A stretch of DNA of 64,000 nucleotides from Myxococcus stipitatus (lineage in GTDB: Bacteria > Myxococcota > Myxococcia > Myxococcales > Myxococcaceae). The stretch spans positions 5,332,001 to 5,396,000 of the forward strand of contig NZ_CP102770.1 of NCBI RefSeq assembly GCF_038561935.1, given 5' to 3'. Shown here piece by piece: positions 24,368 through 32,270 of the stretch. The notes beneath the pieces are model-generated. The model was not told the DNA's origin, did not search any database, and saw nothing but the letters and a program-made list of their open reading frames with translations. The translations under genes and the position numbers were made by a program. Position 1 is the stretch's first letter. Each line of letters begins with the position of its first letter.

Positions 24368-25294
24368 TCAGCGCTCCAGCGGGCCCAGGTCGTCGAAGTG
24401 GGTCAGCGACCGGAACTCCGCGAACCGCGCCTGGATCTCCGGGCGCGTCACCTCGCGCAGTCGCTCCAGGCTGAACTTCTCCACCGTGAAGGACGCCATC
24501 ACGCTGCCCATCACCATGGCGCGGCGGAGCATCGAGGAATCCACGCCGACCGCGGAGGTGGCGAGCATGCCCATGAAGCCACCCGCGAAGGTGTCACCCG
24601 CGCCGGTGGGGTCGAAGACCTCGGCCAGGGGGAACGCGGGGCACGCGAAGATGTGCTCCCTGTCGAAGAGTAGCGCGCCGTACTCGCCGCGCTTGATGAC
24701 GACGCGCTCGGGGCCCATGCGCAGGATGGCGCGGGCGGCCTTCACGACGTTGTGCTCGCCGGCGAGCTGGCGGGCCTCGGCGTCGTTGACGAAGAGCAGG
24801 TTGACGCGCTCGAGCGTCTTGAGCAGGGCGTCGCGGCTGCCCTTGATCCAGAAGTTCATCGTGTCGGCGGCCACCAGCTTGGGCGAGCGCACCTGGTCCA
24901 ACACGCGAGACTGGAGCTCCGGGTGGATGTTGCCCAGGAAGACGTAGGGCGTGTCGCGGTAGGACGCGGGCAGCTCCGGCGAGAACGTCTGGAAGACGTT
25001 GAGCTGGGTGTCCAGCGTCGTCGCCTCGTTCAGCTCGTAGCCGTAGCGGCCCTTCCAGCGGAACGTGCGCCCCGGCTGCCGGGTGAGGCCCTCCAGGTCG
25101 ATTCCCCGCCCCTTGAGGAAGCTCAGGTGAGCCTCGGGAAAGTCCTCGCCCACGACGGCCACCACACGCGCGGGGACGAAGAACGACGCGGACGTGGAGA
25201 AGTACGTGGCGGAACCGCCGAGGACGTCCTCCTTCTGTCCGAAGGGGGTCTCCAGCGAGTCCAAGGCAACTGAGCCAACGACGAGCAGGGTCAT
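24368..25294 (-). CDS. PfkB-family sugar or nucleoside kinase
   Basis: A 308-residue ribokinase-fold kinase. The N-terminal substrate region has GGSATYFSTSASFF, and the C-terminal signature DPTGAGDTFAGGF carries the catalytic Asp and anion hole. The middle includes LLFVNDAEARQLAG and VVIKRGEYGALLF, typical of the family. Substrates range over ribose, adenosine, fructose and others; the sequence does not decide. ATG 25294 is preceded by GGAAG (CAGGAAGCTCGC) and is preferred to an upstream in-frame start at 25333. It is a stand-alone gene with gaps of about 100 bases on both sides. Confidence 0.85.
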   Translation of the reverse strand: MTLLVVGSVALDSLETPFGQKEDVLGGSATYFSTSASFFVPARVVAVVGEDFPEAHLSFLKGRGIDLEGLTRQPGRTFRWKGRYGYELNEATTLDTQLNVFQTFSPELPASYRDTPYVFLGNIHPELQSRVLDQVRSPKLVAADTMNFWIKGSRDALLKTLERVNLLFVNDAEARQLAGEHNVVKAARAILRMGPERVVIKRGEYGALLFDREHIFACPAFPLAEVFDPTGAGDTFAGGFMGMLATSAVGVDSSMLRRAMVMGSVMASFTVEKFSLERLREVTRPEIQARFAEFRSLTHFDDLGPLER

Positions 25295-25399
25295 GCGAGC
25301 TTCCTGGGTAGGCCGAGGGAGCACGGCGATCAACCAGGAACCCCGTGCCCGTGCCGGGTACGCGGTTTTGCGCCCGGCGTCAAGCCGCGCCGTCCCGGA

Positions 25400-26929
25400 T
25401 CAGAAGTTGGGGAGGCCCGTGGCTGTGATGATGGCCTTCAGGTCGTCGTCGGTGAAGTACAGGCCGCCGCCCACGAAGAAGTCACGGCCGGCGATGAGGC
25501 GCTGCGTCGCCGTGTCGCGCTGTTGGGCATTGAGCATATCGTCCATGCCGGCGACCACGAACAGGTGGTCGAAGGCCTGGGCCCGGAGCGTGGCGCGCAG
25601 GCGGGGGTAGCGCAGCTCGTCCGCCGCGAAGTTGAAGGCGTCCAGCTTGAGCGTGAGGGCGTCCTCGAACAGGTGAAGGTCGGCGCCCACGCCGCCCGTC
25701 GACTCGATGAGGCCCACGCGCAGGGTGGTGAAGTACCAGCGCTTGGCGAACTGCGCGCTGACCTTGAGGCTCTCCTTCGTCACCTTGCGGGTCTGGATGA
25801 CGGGCTCCCCCTCGGACGGAGGGTTGGACTGCACCACCTCCGTCGTGACGGTGCCGCGCGGGTCGTCCACCAGCTCCAGCAGGTAGTACTTGTCCGGCTT
25901 GGGGATGAGCCGAACGGAGAACACGTTCTTCGAGCGACCCTGCGCCGCCAGGTAGCTGCTCTGGATGCCCACTTCCGCCTGGAGGTCGGTGAGCTTGGAG
26001 GCGAAGCGGGCCACATCCTGCACCGTCTCGCGGACCTCGCGGCCCACGCTCTCGTCCGCCAGCAGCACGCCCGCGGCGCCCTCTCCGTCCTTCACCTTGC
26101 GGGTGATCTCCTCGAGGTTGCCCAGCGTGTTGTCCAGCTTGGTGAGCGTCTGCTTCAGGCTGGCGACGCTCTCCTTGAAGTCCCCCTCTCCGCTCCCGAC
26201 GATGCTCTTGACGCTGGCGAGCACCTCGCGGACGTCGCGGGTGATGAACTCGATGTTGTCGACGATGCGGCCGACGTCGGCCTGGTTGCTCTGGGTGATG
26301 GTCCGCACGTCGGACGACACACCCTCGAAGTTGGAGAGGATGACGTCCAGCCGGTCCGCGTTGCGGCGCACCGTGGCGTCAACGGAGTCCGACAGCCGCA
26401 CCAGGTTCTCGACGATGCGCTGGAGCGAGCCGGCGCCGCGCTCTCCGCCCAGCACCTCGCGCAGCGCGCCCGTCACCTGCTGGATGTCGGAGGTGATCTG
26501 CGACAGCGACTCGAAGATGGCCTCCATCCCCTGCGTGTCGATGACGCGGCGAATCTGTCCGCCATCCTCCAGCTTCGGCGCGCTCTCCGTGCCGGGGTTC
26601 AAATCCAACAGGTAGTCGCCCAGCAGCGACTCGGAGCGCTTGGTGAGGATGGCGTCCTCGCGCAGGTCCACGTCCTTGCGGATCTTCAGGAAGACGCGGG
26701 CGCGGGTGCCCTCCAGGGAGATCTCGTCGATTTCGCCCACCCGGATGCCGGCGATCTGCACGCGGCCGCGCACGGCGAGGCCGGACGCATCCCGGAAGTA
26801 GGCCCAGACACGCGTGGAGTCACTGGCGCTCAGGCCGCCCTCGCGCGCGAACAACACGAAGGCGACGAAAAAAGCCCCCGCGGCGATGACCAACAGGCCA
26901 ACACGGAAGGGCGTAACGAGCTTCTTCAC
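25400..26929 (-). CDS. mlaD: MlaD/MCE-family lipid transport protein
   Basis: A 509-residue inner-membrane protein of the MCE family. A single N-terminal helix (about residues 8-27) is followed by the MCE domain (about 38-117) with VQIAGIRVGEIDEI and LLGDYLLDLNPG. Then a long helical region of roughly 180 residues with repeated coiled-coil heptads (SDIQQVTGALREVLGG, ASLKQTLTKLDNTLGNLEEI), and a C-terminal beta-barrel-like region (YFTTLRVGLIESTGGVGADL) ending VGGGLYFTDDDLKAI. It is longer than E. coli MlaD (about 180 residues), nearer to needle-type MCE proteins. It would form the periplasmic lipid conduit of the MlaEF transporter encoded directly upstream. Confidence 0.85.
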   Translation of the reverse strand: MKKLVTPFRVGLLVIAAGAFFVAFVLFAREGGLSASDSTRVWAYFRDASGLAVRGRVQIAGIRVGEIDEISLEGTRARVFLKIRKDVDLREDAILTKRSESLLGDYLLDLNPGTESAPKLEDGGQIRRVIDTQGMEAIFESLSQITSDIQQVTGALREVLGGERGAGSLQRIVENLVRLSDSVDATVRRNADRLDVILSNFEGVSSDVRTITQSNQADVGRIVDNIEFITRDVREVLASVKSIVGSGEGDFKESVASLKQTLTKLDNTLGNLEEITRKVKDGEGAAGVLLADESVGREVRETVQDVARFASKLTDLQAEVGIQSSYLAAQGRSKNVFSVRLIPKPDKYYLLELVDDPRGTVTTEVVQSNPPSEGEPVIQTRKVTKESLKVSAQFAKRWYFTTLRVGLIESTGGVGADLHLFEDALTLKLDAFNFAADELRYPRLRATLRAQAFDHLFVVAGMDDMLNAQQRDTATQRLIAGRDFFVGGGLYFTDDDLKAIITATGLPNF

Positions 26930-26975
26930 CTGGTGTGACTCCGAGGGCTACCGGCCGGGCGCGACTCTAGCGTTT

Positions 26976-26991
26976 TGCATCCGGAGTGCCA
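26976..26991 (-). promoter_or_regulatory. Candidate sigma-54 promoter before mlaD
   Basis: On the minus strand TGGCACTCCGGATGCA has a perfect -24 hexamer TGGCAC and the -12 GC at the exact spacing required for sigma-54 (consensus TGGCAC-N5-TTGCA; one mismatch). The start would fall about 35 bases before the mlaD ATG, inside the 99-base mlaF-mlaD gap. Confidence 0.5.
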
Positions 26992-27028
26992 CATTTTCCT
27001 GAAAGCGGACCCCTTTGGGGCACGCCCC

Positions 27029-27817
27029 TCAATTCTTGCCGAACCACGTCTCCAGGAACACCTTCACCGCGGGGTGCTCCGACTCCCGCAGCTGCTCCGG
27101 CGGGCCGTTCGCCACGATGACGCCCTTCGACAGGAAGGCAATCTGATCCGCCACGTTGAAGGCGGAGGAGATGTCGTGGCTGATGACGACGCTGGTGACC
27201 CCCAGCCCCTTCTGGGCGGCGAGGATCATCTCGTCGACATAGTCCGTGGTGATGGGGTCCAGTCCCGTCGTGGGCTCGTCATAGAGGACGATCTTCGGGT
27301 CCAACACCACCGCGCGCGCCAGCCCCACCCTCTTGCGCATGCCGCCCGACAAGTCGGAGGGGAACTTCGACTCCACCTCCCGCTTGAGCCCCATCAGGTC
27401 CAGCTTGGCGCGAACCTTCTCGTGCAGCTCGTCCTCGGAGAGCTGGGTGTGCTCCCGCAACGGGAAGGCCACGTTCTCGAACACCGTCATCGAGTCGAAG
27501 AGCGCCGCGGCCTGGAACACCATGCCGAACTTGTTGCGCACGCGCTGGAGGCCCTCGACGCCGAGGGGGACGATGTCCTCTCCGTCGATGATGACCTTGC
27601 CGCTGTCGGGGCGGAGCAGGCCAATCATGTGTTTCATCAACACCGTCTTCCCGGAGCCGGAGCCGCCCAGGATGACGCACGTGCTGCCCGCGGGCACGGT
27701 GAGGTTGATGCCCGTGAGGACCTTGTTCTCACCGAAGGTCTTGTGCAGGTCCACGATTTCAATCATCGGCTTCGTGGAGCCGCCGGCCGCGGAATCGGAA
27801 GGACCCTGGGCAGCCAT
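27029..27817 (-). CDS. mlaF: MlaF-type ABC transporter ATPase
   Basis: A 262-residue ATP-binding subunit with Walker A GGSGSGKT, signature LSGGMRKR, Walker B IVLYDEPTTGLD and the switch His in VISHD. The LSGGMRKRVGLARA form and MKHMIGLLRPDSG are typical of the Mla/Ttg2A group that powers phospholipid transfer between the membranes. ATG 27817 overlaps the mlaE stop as TGATG. The frame is open upstream, but within mlaE. The first 17 residues are polar and non-conserved. mlaD follows 99 bases later. Confidence 0.92.
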   Translation of the reverse strand: MAAQGPSDSAAGGSTKPMIEIVDLHKTFGENKVLTGINLTVPAGSTCVILGGSGSGKTVLMKHMIGLLRPDSGKVIIDGEDIVPLGVEGLQRVRNKFGMVFQAAALFDSMTVFENVAFPLREHTQLSEDELHEKVRAKLDLMGLKREVESKFPSDLSGGMRKRVGLARAVVLDPKIVLYDEPTTGLDPITTDYVDEMILAAQKGLGVTSVVISHDISSAFNVADQIAFLSKGVIVANGPPEQLRESEHPAVKVFLETWFGKN

Positions 27818-28632
27818 CAGTGCATCACGATGCCGACGAGGAAATCGAGGATGAAGATGGACAGCGCGCTGGCCACCATCGCCTCGGTCGTCGCCTGGCC
27901 CACGCCCTTGGCGCCGCCCGAGGCATTGAAGCCCTTGTAGCAACAGATGAGCGCGACGGAGACGCCGAAGATGGCGCCCTTGATGACACCCTCGTAAATG
28001 TCCGCGGGCTCCAGCCACTGCTGGGTGCGCGTCAGGAAGGTGCCGGGGGAGATGCCCAGCCCTCCGACCGCGACGAAGTACGCGCCCGACATGCCCGCCG
28101 TGCTGAACAGGATGGTGAGCATGGGGACCATGAACAGGCCCGCGAGCACCCGAGGCACCAGCAGGTACTGCACCGGGTTGACGGCCATGGTCTCCAGCGC
28201 GTCGACCTGCTCGGTGACCCGCATGGTGCCCAGCTCCGTGCACATGGCGGAACCCGCGCGCATGGTGACCATCAGCGCGGAGAATACCGACGCCAGCTCG
28301 CGGGTGAGCGTCAGCGCCACCGTGGGGCCCACCAGGCTCTCGGCGTCGAAGAGCTGGAAGGCCTCGGAGGTCTGCAGGGCGAACACCATGCCGGTGAACA
28401 GGCCCGTCAGCCCGACGATGAAGATGGAGCCCACCCCCACGAAGTCCAGCTGGGCGAACAGGTTGTGGAGCCGGTAGGGACGGCGGACGCTCCAGCGGGC
28501 CACGTCCACGGCGAGCGTCACGACACCGCCGATGCTGGAGACGATGTCGATGAGGCCCTTGCCGAAGCCGGCCACCGTCTGGACGAAAAGCCCCGGCTCC
28601 TGGGCCGGCTTGCTGGGGGTCTGCGTGGTCAT
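27817..28632 (-). CDS. mlaE: MlaE-type permease
   Basis: A 271-residue membrane permease of the MlaE/YrbE family with five to six hydrophobic helices. Conserved segments include TGMVFALQTSEAFQLFDAES, the ELASVFSALMVTMRAGSAM loop and ELGTMRVTEQVDALETMAVN, which contacts the ATPase. It pairs with MlaF to move phospholipids, with MlaD as the periplasmic conduit. ATG 28632 is the first gene of a minus-strand mlaE-mlaF-mlaD cluster; the intergenic region to the divergent gene at 28831 holds its promoter by inference. No mlaB is seen. Confidence 0.92.
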   Translation of the reverse strand: MTTQTPSKPAQEPGLFVQTVAGFGKGLIDIVSSIGGVVTLAVDVARWSVRRPYRLHNLFAQLDFVGVGSIFIVGLTGLFTGMVFALQTSEAFQLFDAESLVGPTVALTLTRELASVFSALMVTMRAGSAMCTELGTMRVTEQVDALETMAVNPVQYLLVPRVLAGLFMVPMLTILFSTAGMSGAYFVAVGGLGISPGTFLTRTQQWLEPADIYEGVIKGAIFGVSVALICCYKGFNASGGAKGVGQATTEAMVASALSIFILDFLVGIVMH

Positions 28633-28830
28633 GCGTTCAGGCGCCTACTCTTACGTGCCAGGACGGGGGGCACAAGCGAAGTGTTCCCTCCCCGGCCTGA
28701 GCCGAGCTCCAGCAGGGGGGCGTGCGTCGAAGGGACTACCTCACTTCGAAGCGATGCGTTTATGTTCCGCGCCCCTTTCCTTCCATGCCCCGCGCCCGAG
28801 AGGCGCGCGGGGCCGAGAACACAGACGAAC

Positions 28831-29412
28831 ATGGCAACTCAAAAGGTCGGCGGCGAGGTGGACGCGTACTGCACCCGCTGCAAGCTCACCCTCGCGCACA
28901 CCATCCTGGCGATGGTGGGGACGAAGATCGCGCGGGTGCGCTGCAATACCTGCAACGGGGACCACGCCTACCGCGGGGCTCCCGGCACGACGGACCGCCC
29001 CACGTCCAGCAGCACCCCGCGCGCGAGCCGGGCCTCCAGCTCCAGCAGCGGCTCGTCCTCCTCGAGCAAGGCCGAGAAGATCATCATCTCCTTCGAGGAG
29101 CAGCTGGCGGGCAAGGACATCGCCAATGCCCCGCGATACAGCCCGAAGGACACGTATCAGGTGGATCAAGTCATCCAGCACCCGACGTTTGGCGTGGGCC
29201 TGGTGACGGCGGTGCGGGGTGACAAGGTGGACCTCACCTTCCGCACCGACACCAAGACGCTGGTGCACGGACGCGGTGGCCCCCCGGCGGAGAAGCCCGC
29301 ATTCAGCCCGCCCGTTCGCAACGCCAGCGGCCCGGCGGACAAGCCGCAGGCCGTCGCGCTCGACACGCCGTCGGACGCGACGGGCAGCGAGTCCCCGGCA
29401 ACCGGGGATTGA
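28831..29412 (+). CDS. Zinc-ribbon protein with a C-terminal KOW/Tudor-like module
   Basis: A 193-residue protein. The N-terminus has two CxxC pairs, YCTRCKL and RCNTCNG, about 30 residues apart, forming a zinc ribbon. A Ser-rich spacer (around residues 60-83) follows. Residues about 110-145 read YQVDQVIQHPTFGVGLVTAV then KVDLTF, resembling small SH3-like beta barrels found in CarD-type and helicase C-terminal interaction modules. The tail is Pro/Ala-rich. ATG 28831 has no clear ribosome site. This pattern suggests an RNA-polymerase or nucleic-acid accessory factor; that is inference. Confidence 0.7.
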   Translation: MATQKVGGEVDAYCTRCKLTLAHTILAMVGTKIARVRCNTCNGDHAYRGAPGTTDRPTSSSTPRASRASSSSSGSSSSSKAEKIIISFEEQLAGKDIANAPRYSPKDTYQVDQVIQHPTFGVGLVTAVRGDKVDLTFRTDTKTLVHGRGGPPAEKPAFSPPVRNASGPADKPQAVALDTPSDATGSESPATGD

Positions 29413-29452
29413 CCGGAACAAGGCGGGAGGGCGAAGTTGGGCGGGACCGCTC

Positions 29453-30823
29453 GTGCGAAACCGCCTGCCGCCCTTGCTGCCGTTCCTAGTGCTGGCCGTG
29501 GCCGCGTCGACGGCCATGGCGGCGGCCCCCTCCAGCCCTCCTGTGCTGAAGGTGGTGGCCACCCCGGCCCGAGTCATCCTCGGCCGGGACCCCGCTGTCT
29601 CGCTTCAGGTTCGAGTCCCCAAGGGGACTGGTCCGGTGCGGGCGGCGGCCTCGTCCGGGCGCTTCGCGCAGGAGCGGCTGGACGAAGGCACGGTCCGCGA
29701 GTTCCGGTGGACCCCGCCCTCGGTTCGCCATCCGCTGATGGCCGTGTTCGTCTTCTGGGTGGAGGCTCGCGAGGGCCCGCCCGAGGCCACCGTCTTCCGC
29801 CTCCCCCTGTTCGGCCACACGACGCTCGACGTGGCCACCGCGCCAGGTGCGTCGGTCGAGGTGTGGCTGGGTGAAGCACGCTTCGGCCCCGTTCAAGCCA
29901 ACGCGCGAGGCAAGGCGCGGGTGCGTCTGGAGGTTCCTCCGGGCATCAGCGCCGCGCGAGTGCTCGCGACCCGGGGAGCGCTGCGCACCGACGCGGCCAC
30001 GCCCTTGGATGTCCCCCGCACGAGCCCTCGTGTCGTGGCCATCACCCCCTCTCCCCTTCCCGTCTCGGGAGGATGGTTGTTCGTGGCGGGGGATGTGCCC
30101 CTCGACGCGGAGCGGGTGAAGCCCTCCGTCGACGGGGCCTCGCTGGAGGACGCCACGGGGCGAGAGCTCGCGCGCTTCCGCGTCGTCCCGGACGCCGAGG
30201 CCACCCTCGTCACCGCGCGGGTGCGGGGCGATGACGCGCGGGAGGCACGCACGGAGGCGACGGTGCTCCGCGACTCGCCTCCGCGCCATTCCGAGCGGCG
30301 AGAGGAGGACTCGCGAGGCACCTGGCGCCCCGCGCTCCACCTCCTGGTGGGAGGCACCTTCGCCCGAGGCGAGAACTCGGGTCCGTCGGGGGGAATGGGC
30401 GCGTCGGTGGCCACGCCGTGGTGGGAGGGCCGACTGGCGGCGGAGCTCGAGCTGGGCGTGCGCGGTGCCAGCTTCCGAGGGCCCGTGGGCACGCTGGGCG
30501 AAGTGCGCTCGCAGCTGCTCGCGGTTCCCGTCCTCGCGTCCGTGCGCGCGAAGGTCTTCGACGCCGCCGCCTTCACGCTGCACATTCGAGCAGGAGGCGG
30601 AGTGGCGCCTTTCCGTCATCGCCTCCGCAGCGACTTCCAGGCGGAAGTGAAAGAGAGCAAGCTCTCCGGCATGGCATTCATGGCCATCCAGGGCGCATAC
30701 CGGTTCGGACGCTGGAGCGCGCTGGGAGAGGTTCGCGGCGCCTGGGCTCCCGCGAGGACGCCCCTGGTGGATGCGCAGCTGGGGGGCGTCGCCACGCTCG
30801 TCGGGATGAGGTTCGAGCCATGA
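29453..30823 (+). CDS. Exported protein with predicted outer-membrane barrel end
   Basis: A 456-residue protein with signal peptide VRNRLPPLLPFLVLAVAAST ending near AMA-A; the start is GTG 29453. Residues about 30-180 form beta-rich modules (ATPARVILGRDPAVSLQVRV, SVEVWLGEARFGPVQANARG). The last about 150 residues alternate hydrophobic and polar residues with Gly/aromatic turns (LHLLVGGTFARGENSG, RLAAELELGVRGASF, GAYRFGRWSALGEV) as in beta-barrel proteins, ending VGMRFEP. No catalytic motif. It overlaps the next gene (ATGA), so the pair is probably translated together. Confidence 0.7.
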   Translation: MRNRLPPLLPFLVLAVAASTAMAAAPSSPPVLKVVATPARVILGRDPAVSLQVRVPKGTGPVRAAASSGRFAQERLDEGTVREFRWTPPSVRHPLMAVFVFWVEAREGPPEATVFRLPLFGHTTLDVATAPGASVEVWLGEARFGPVQANARGKARVRLEVPPGISAARVLATRGALRTDAATPLDVPRTSPRVVAITPSPLPVSGGWLFVAGDVPLDAERVKPSVDGASLEDATGRELARFRVVPDAEATLVTARVRGDDAREARTEATVLRDSPPRHSERREEDSRGTWRPALHLLVGGTFARGENSGPSGGMGASVATPWWEGRLAAELELGVRGASFRGPVGTLGEVRSQLLAVPVLASVRAKVFDAAAFTLHIRAGGGVAPFRHRLRSDFQAEVKESKLSGMAFMAIQGAYRFGRWSALGEVRGAWAPARTPLVDAQLGGVATLVGMRFEP

Positions 30824-31554
30824 GCCGCGTCGCCTCCGTGTTGCTCGTGTTGCTGTTGTCAGCGTGTCACTCGAACACGACGCTTCCCGCGCCGAGCATC
30901 CGCTCCATCAGTCCTCGGGAAGTGCAGCCAGGCTACCCCGGCGTCATTCGCATCACGCTCGATGCGATGGTGCCCATCCGCGTGGACTACAGCCGCCAGG
31001 AAGCACAAGCGGCGCTGGGCGTGAGCCTGTGGTTCGGCACGGTGGAGGCCCCTCTGCTCGAACTGGATGAGGACAACACGCTCGAGGTGTTCCTGCCGCC
31101 AACCCTCCCGCCGGGCGTCCACGACGTGCGGGTCGTCCTGTCCGATGGTCGCGAGGCAACCCGGGCCCAGGGGTTCAGCGTGCTCTCGAGCATCCATCCC
31201 GCGGTCGACGCGGGGAACCCGTCCCTCCCCGACAGCGGCACCCGCTCGGGAGGCCCGATGGCCGAGGGCGACATCACCGGCTTCGAGTTCACCCCAGTGG
31301 AGGAGCAGCGCCAGGGGCAGCCCTTCACCATCACCGTCCGAGCCCTCGGGCCGCGGGCGGCGGAGTTCGAGGAGAAGGTGGACCTGTCGCTCGGCGCGGG
31401 CGATGGACGCGTCACCCCGTCCACCCTGGACCAGTTCGTCGGGGGCGTCTGCACACAGAGCATCACCGTGGACAGCCAGAGCACCGGCGTGAAGCTCCAG
31501 GTGACGGACCGGTTCGGTGTGAGCGGGACCTCGAATGCCTTTGGGGTCCGGTAG
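30820..31554 (+). CDS. Lipoprotein with IPT/TIG-like domain
   Basis: A 244-residue lipoprotein: MSRVASVLLVLLLSAC ends at the lipid Cys. Residues about 27-120 resemble an IPT/TIG (Ig-like) fold: IRSISPREVQPGYPGVIRIT, LEVFLPPTLPPGVHDVRVVL, DGREATRAQGF. A Ser/Pro/Asp spacer leads to a second beta module with FTITVRALGPRAAEF. ATG 30820 overlaps the upstream stop (ATGA). It probably sits on the outer surface or the periplasmic face alongside the barrel-like partner. Function unknown. Confidence 0.75.
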   Translation: MSRVASVLLVLLLSACHSNTTLPAPSIRSISPREVQPGYPGVIRITLDAMVPIRVDYSRQEAQAALGVSLWFGTVEAPLLELDEDNTLEVFLPPTLPPGVHDVRVVLSDGREATRAQGFSVLSSIHPAVDAGNPSLPDSGTRSGGPMAEGDITGFEFTPVEEQRQGQPFTITVRALGPRAAEFEEKVDLSLGAGDGRVTPSTLDQFVGGVCTQSITVDSQSTGVKLQVTDRFGVSGTSNAFGVR

Positions 31555-31571
31555 TCCCGCGTCGTGCCCTG

Positions 31572-32270
31572 TCAGCGCGGCGTGAGCCGCAGCAGCTCGC
31601 GGGTCCGAGCCATGTCCGCGGGCAGCGGCGCATCCACCGCCCTGGCCGCCACCCCTGGAAGCGCCGGCCACTCGACGCGCGCGGCGTGCAGCGGCGTGCG
31701 CGCGAGGACCGGGGCATCCCCTTCCCCACCCAGGTCCTTCTCCGTCACGGGCTGCTCGCGTCCGTACTGGTGGTCCAGCAGCAGCGGGTGCCCCAGCGAC
31801 AGCAGGTGGACGCGAATCTGATGCGTGCGGCCCGTGAGCGGCTCGGCCTCCACCAGCGTCGCGCGGTCGAAGCTCTCCACCGGACGCACGCGCGTGCGCG
31901 AGGGCTTCGCGTCGGGCTCATCCGGTCTCGCCACGCGCATGCGGCCCTTGCGCGCGGCAATCAGCGGCGCATCCACGAGCCGAGGCTCATCGAGACGCCC
32001 CTCCACCCACGCGAGGTAGCGCTTGCGCACCTTGCCGGTCTCGAAGGCCACGGAGAGCGAGCGATGGGTCTGCGCATCGAGCGCGAAGACGAGCGCCCCG
32101 GAGGTGTCGCGGTCCAACCGGTGGACGACGAAGATCTTCTGCCCTCGCCGAGCCTCCAGCATGTCCCGCAGCGACGCGCCGCCGTCACGCCCGGGGATGA
32201 CCGGCACCCCGGGCGGCTTGTCCACCACCAGCAGCCCGCCGTCCTCGAAGAGGATGCGAACCTCGGTCAC
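31572..32270 (-). CDS. RluA-family pseudouridine synthase
   Basis: A 232-residue enzyme that isomerises uridine to pseudouridine in rRNA or tRNA. The catalytic Asp53 lies in HRLDRDTSG, and the family blocks LLVVDKPPGVPV, RKRYLAWVEG and LTGRTHQIRVHL are present. No N-terminal S4 domain is present, as in RluA/TruC-sized members. Start is GTG 32270, overlapping the preceding M16-like stop as GTGA. It is the last gene of that strand's cluster and converges on the lipoprotein gene with a gap of only 17 bases. Exact target base is not determined. Confidence 0.9.
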   Translation of the reverse strand: MTEVRILFEDGGLLVVDKPPGVPVIPGRDGGASLRDMLEARRGQKIFVVHRLDRDTSGALVFALDAQTHRSLSVAFETGKVRKRYLAWVEGRLDEPRLVDAPLIAARKGRMRVARPDEPDAKPSRTRVRPVESFDRATLVEAEPLTGRTHQIRVHLLSLGHPLLLDHQYGREQPVTEKDLGGEGDAPVLARTPLHAARVEWPALPGVAARAVDAPLPADMARTRELLRLTPR

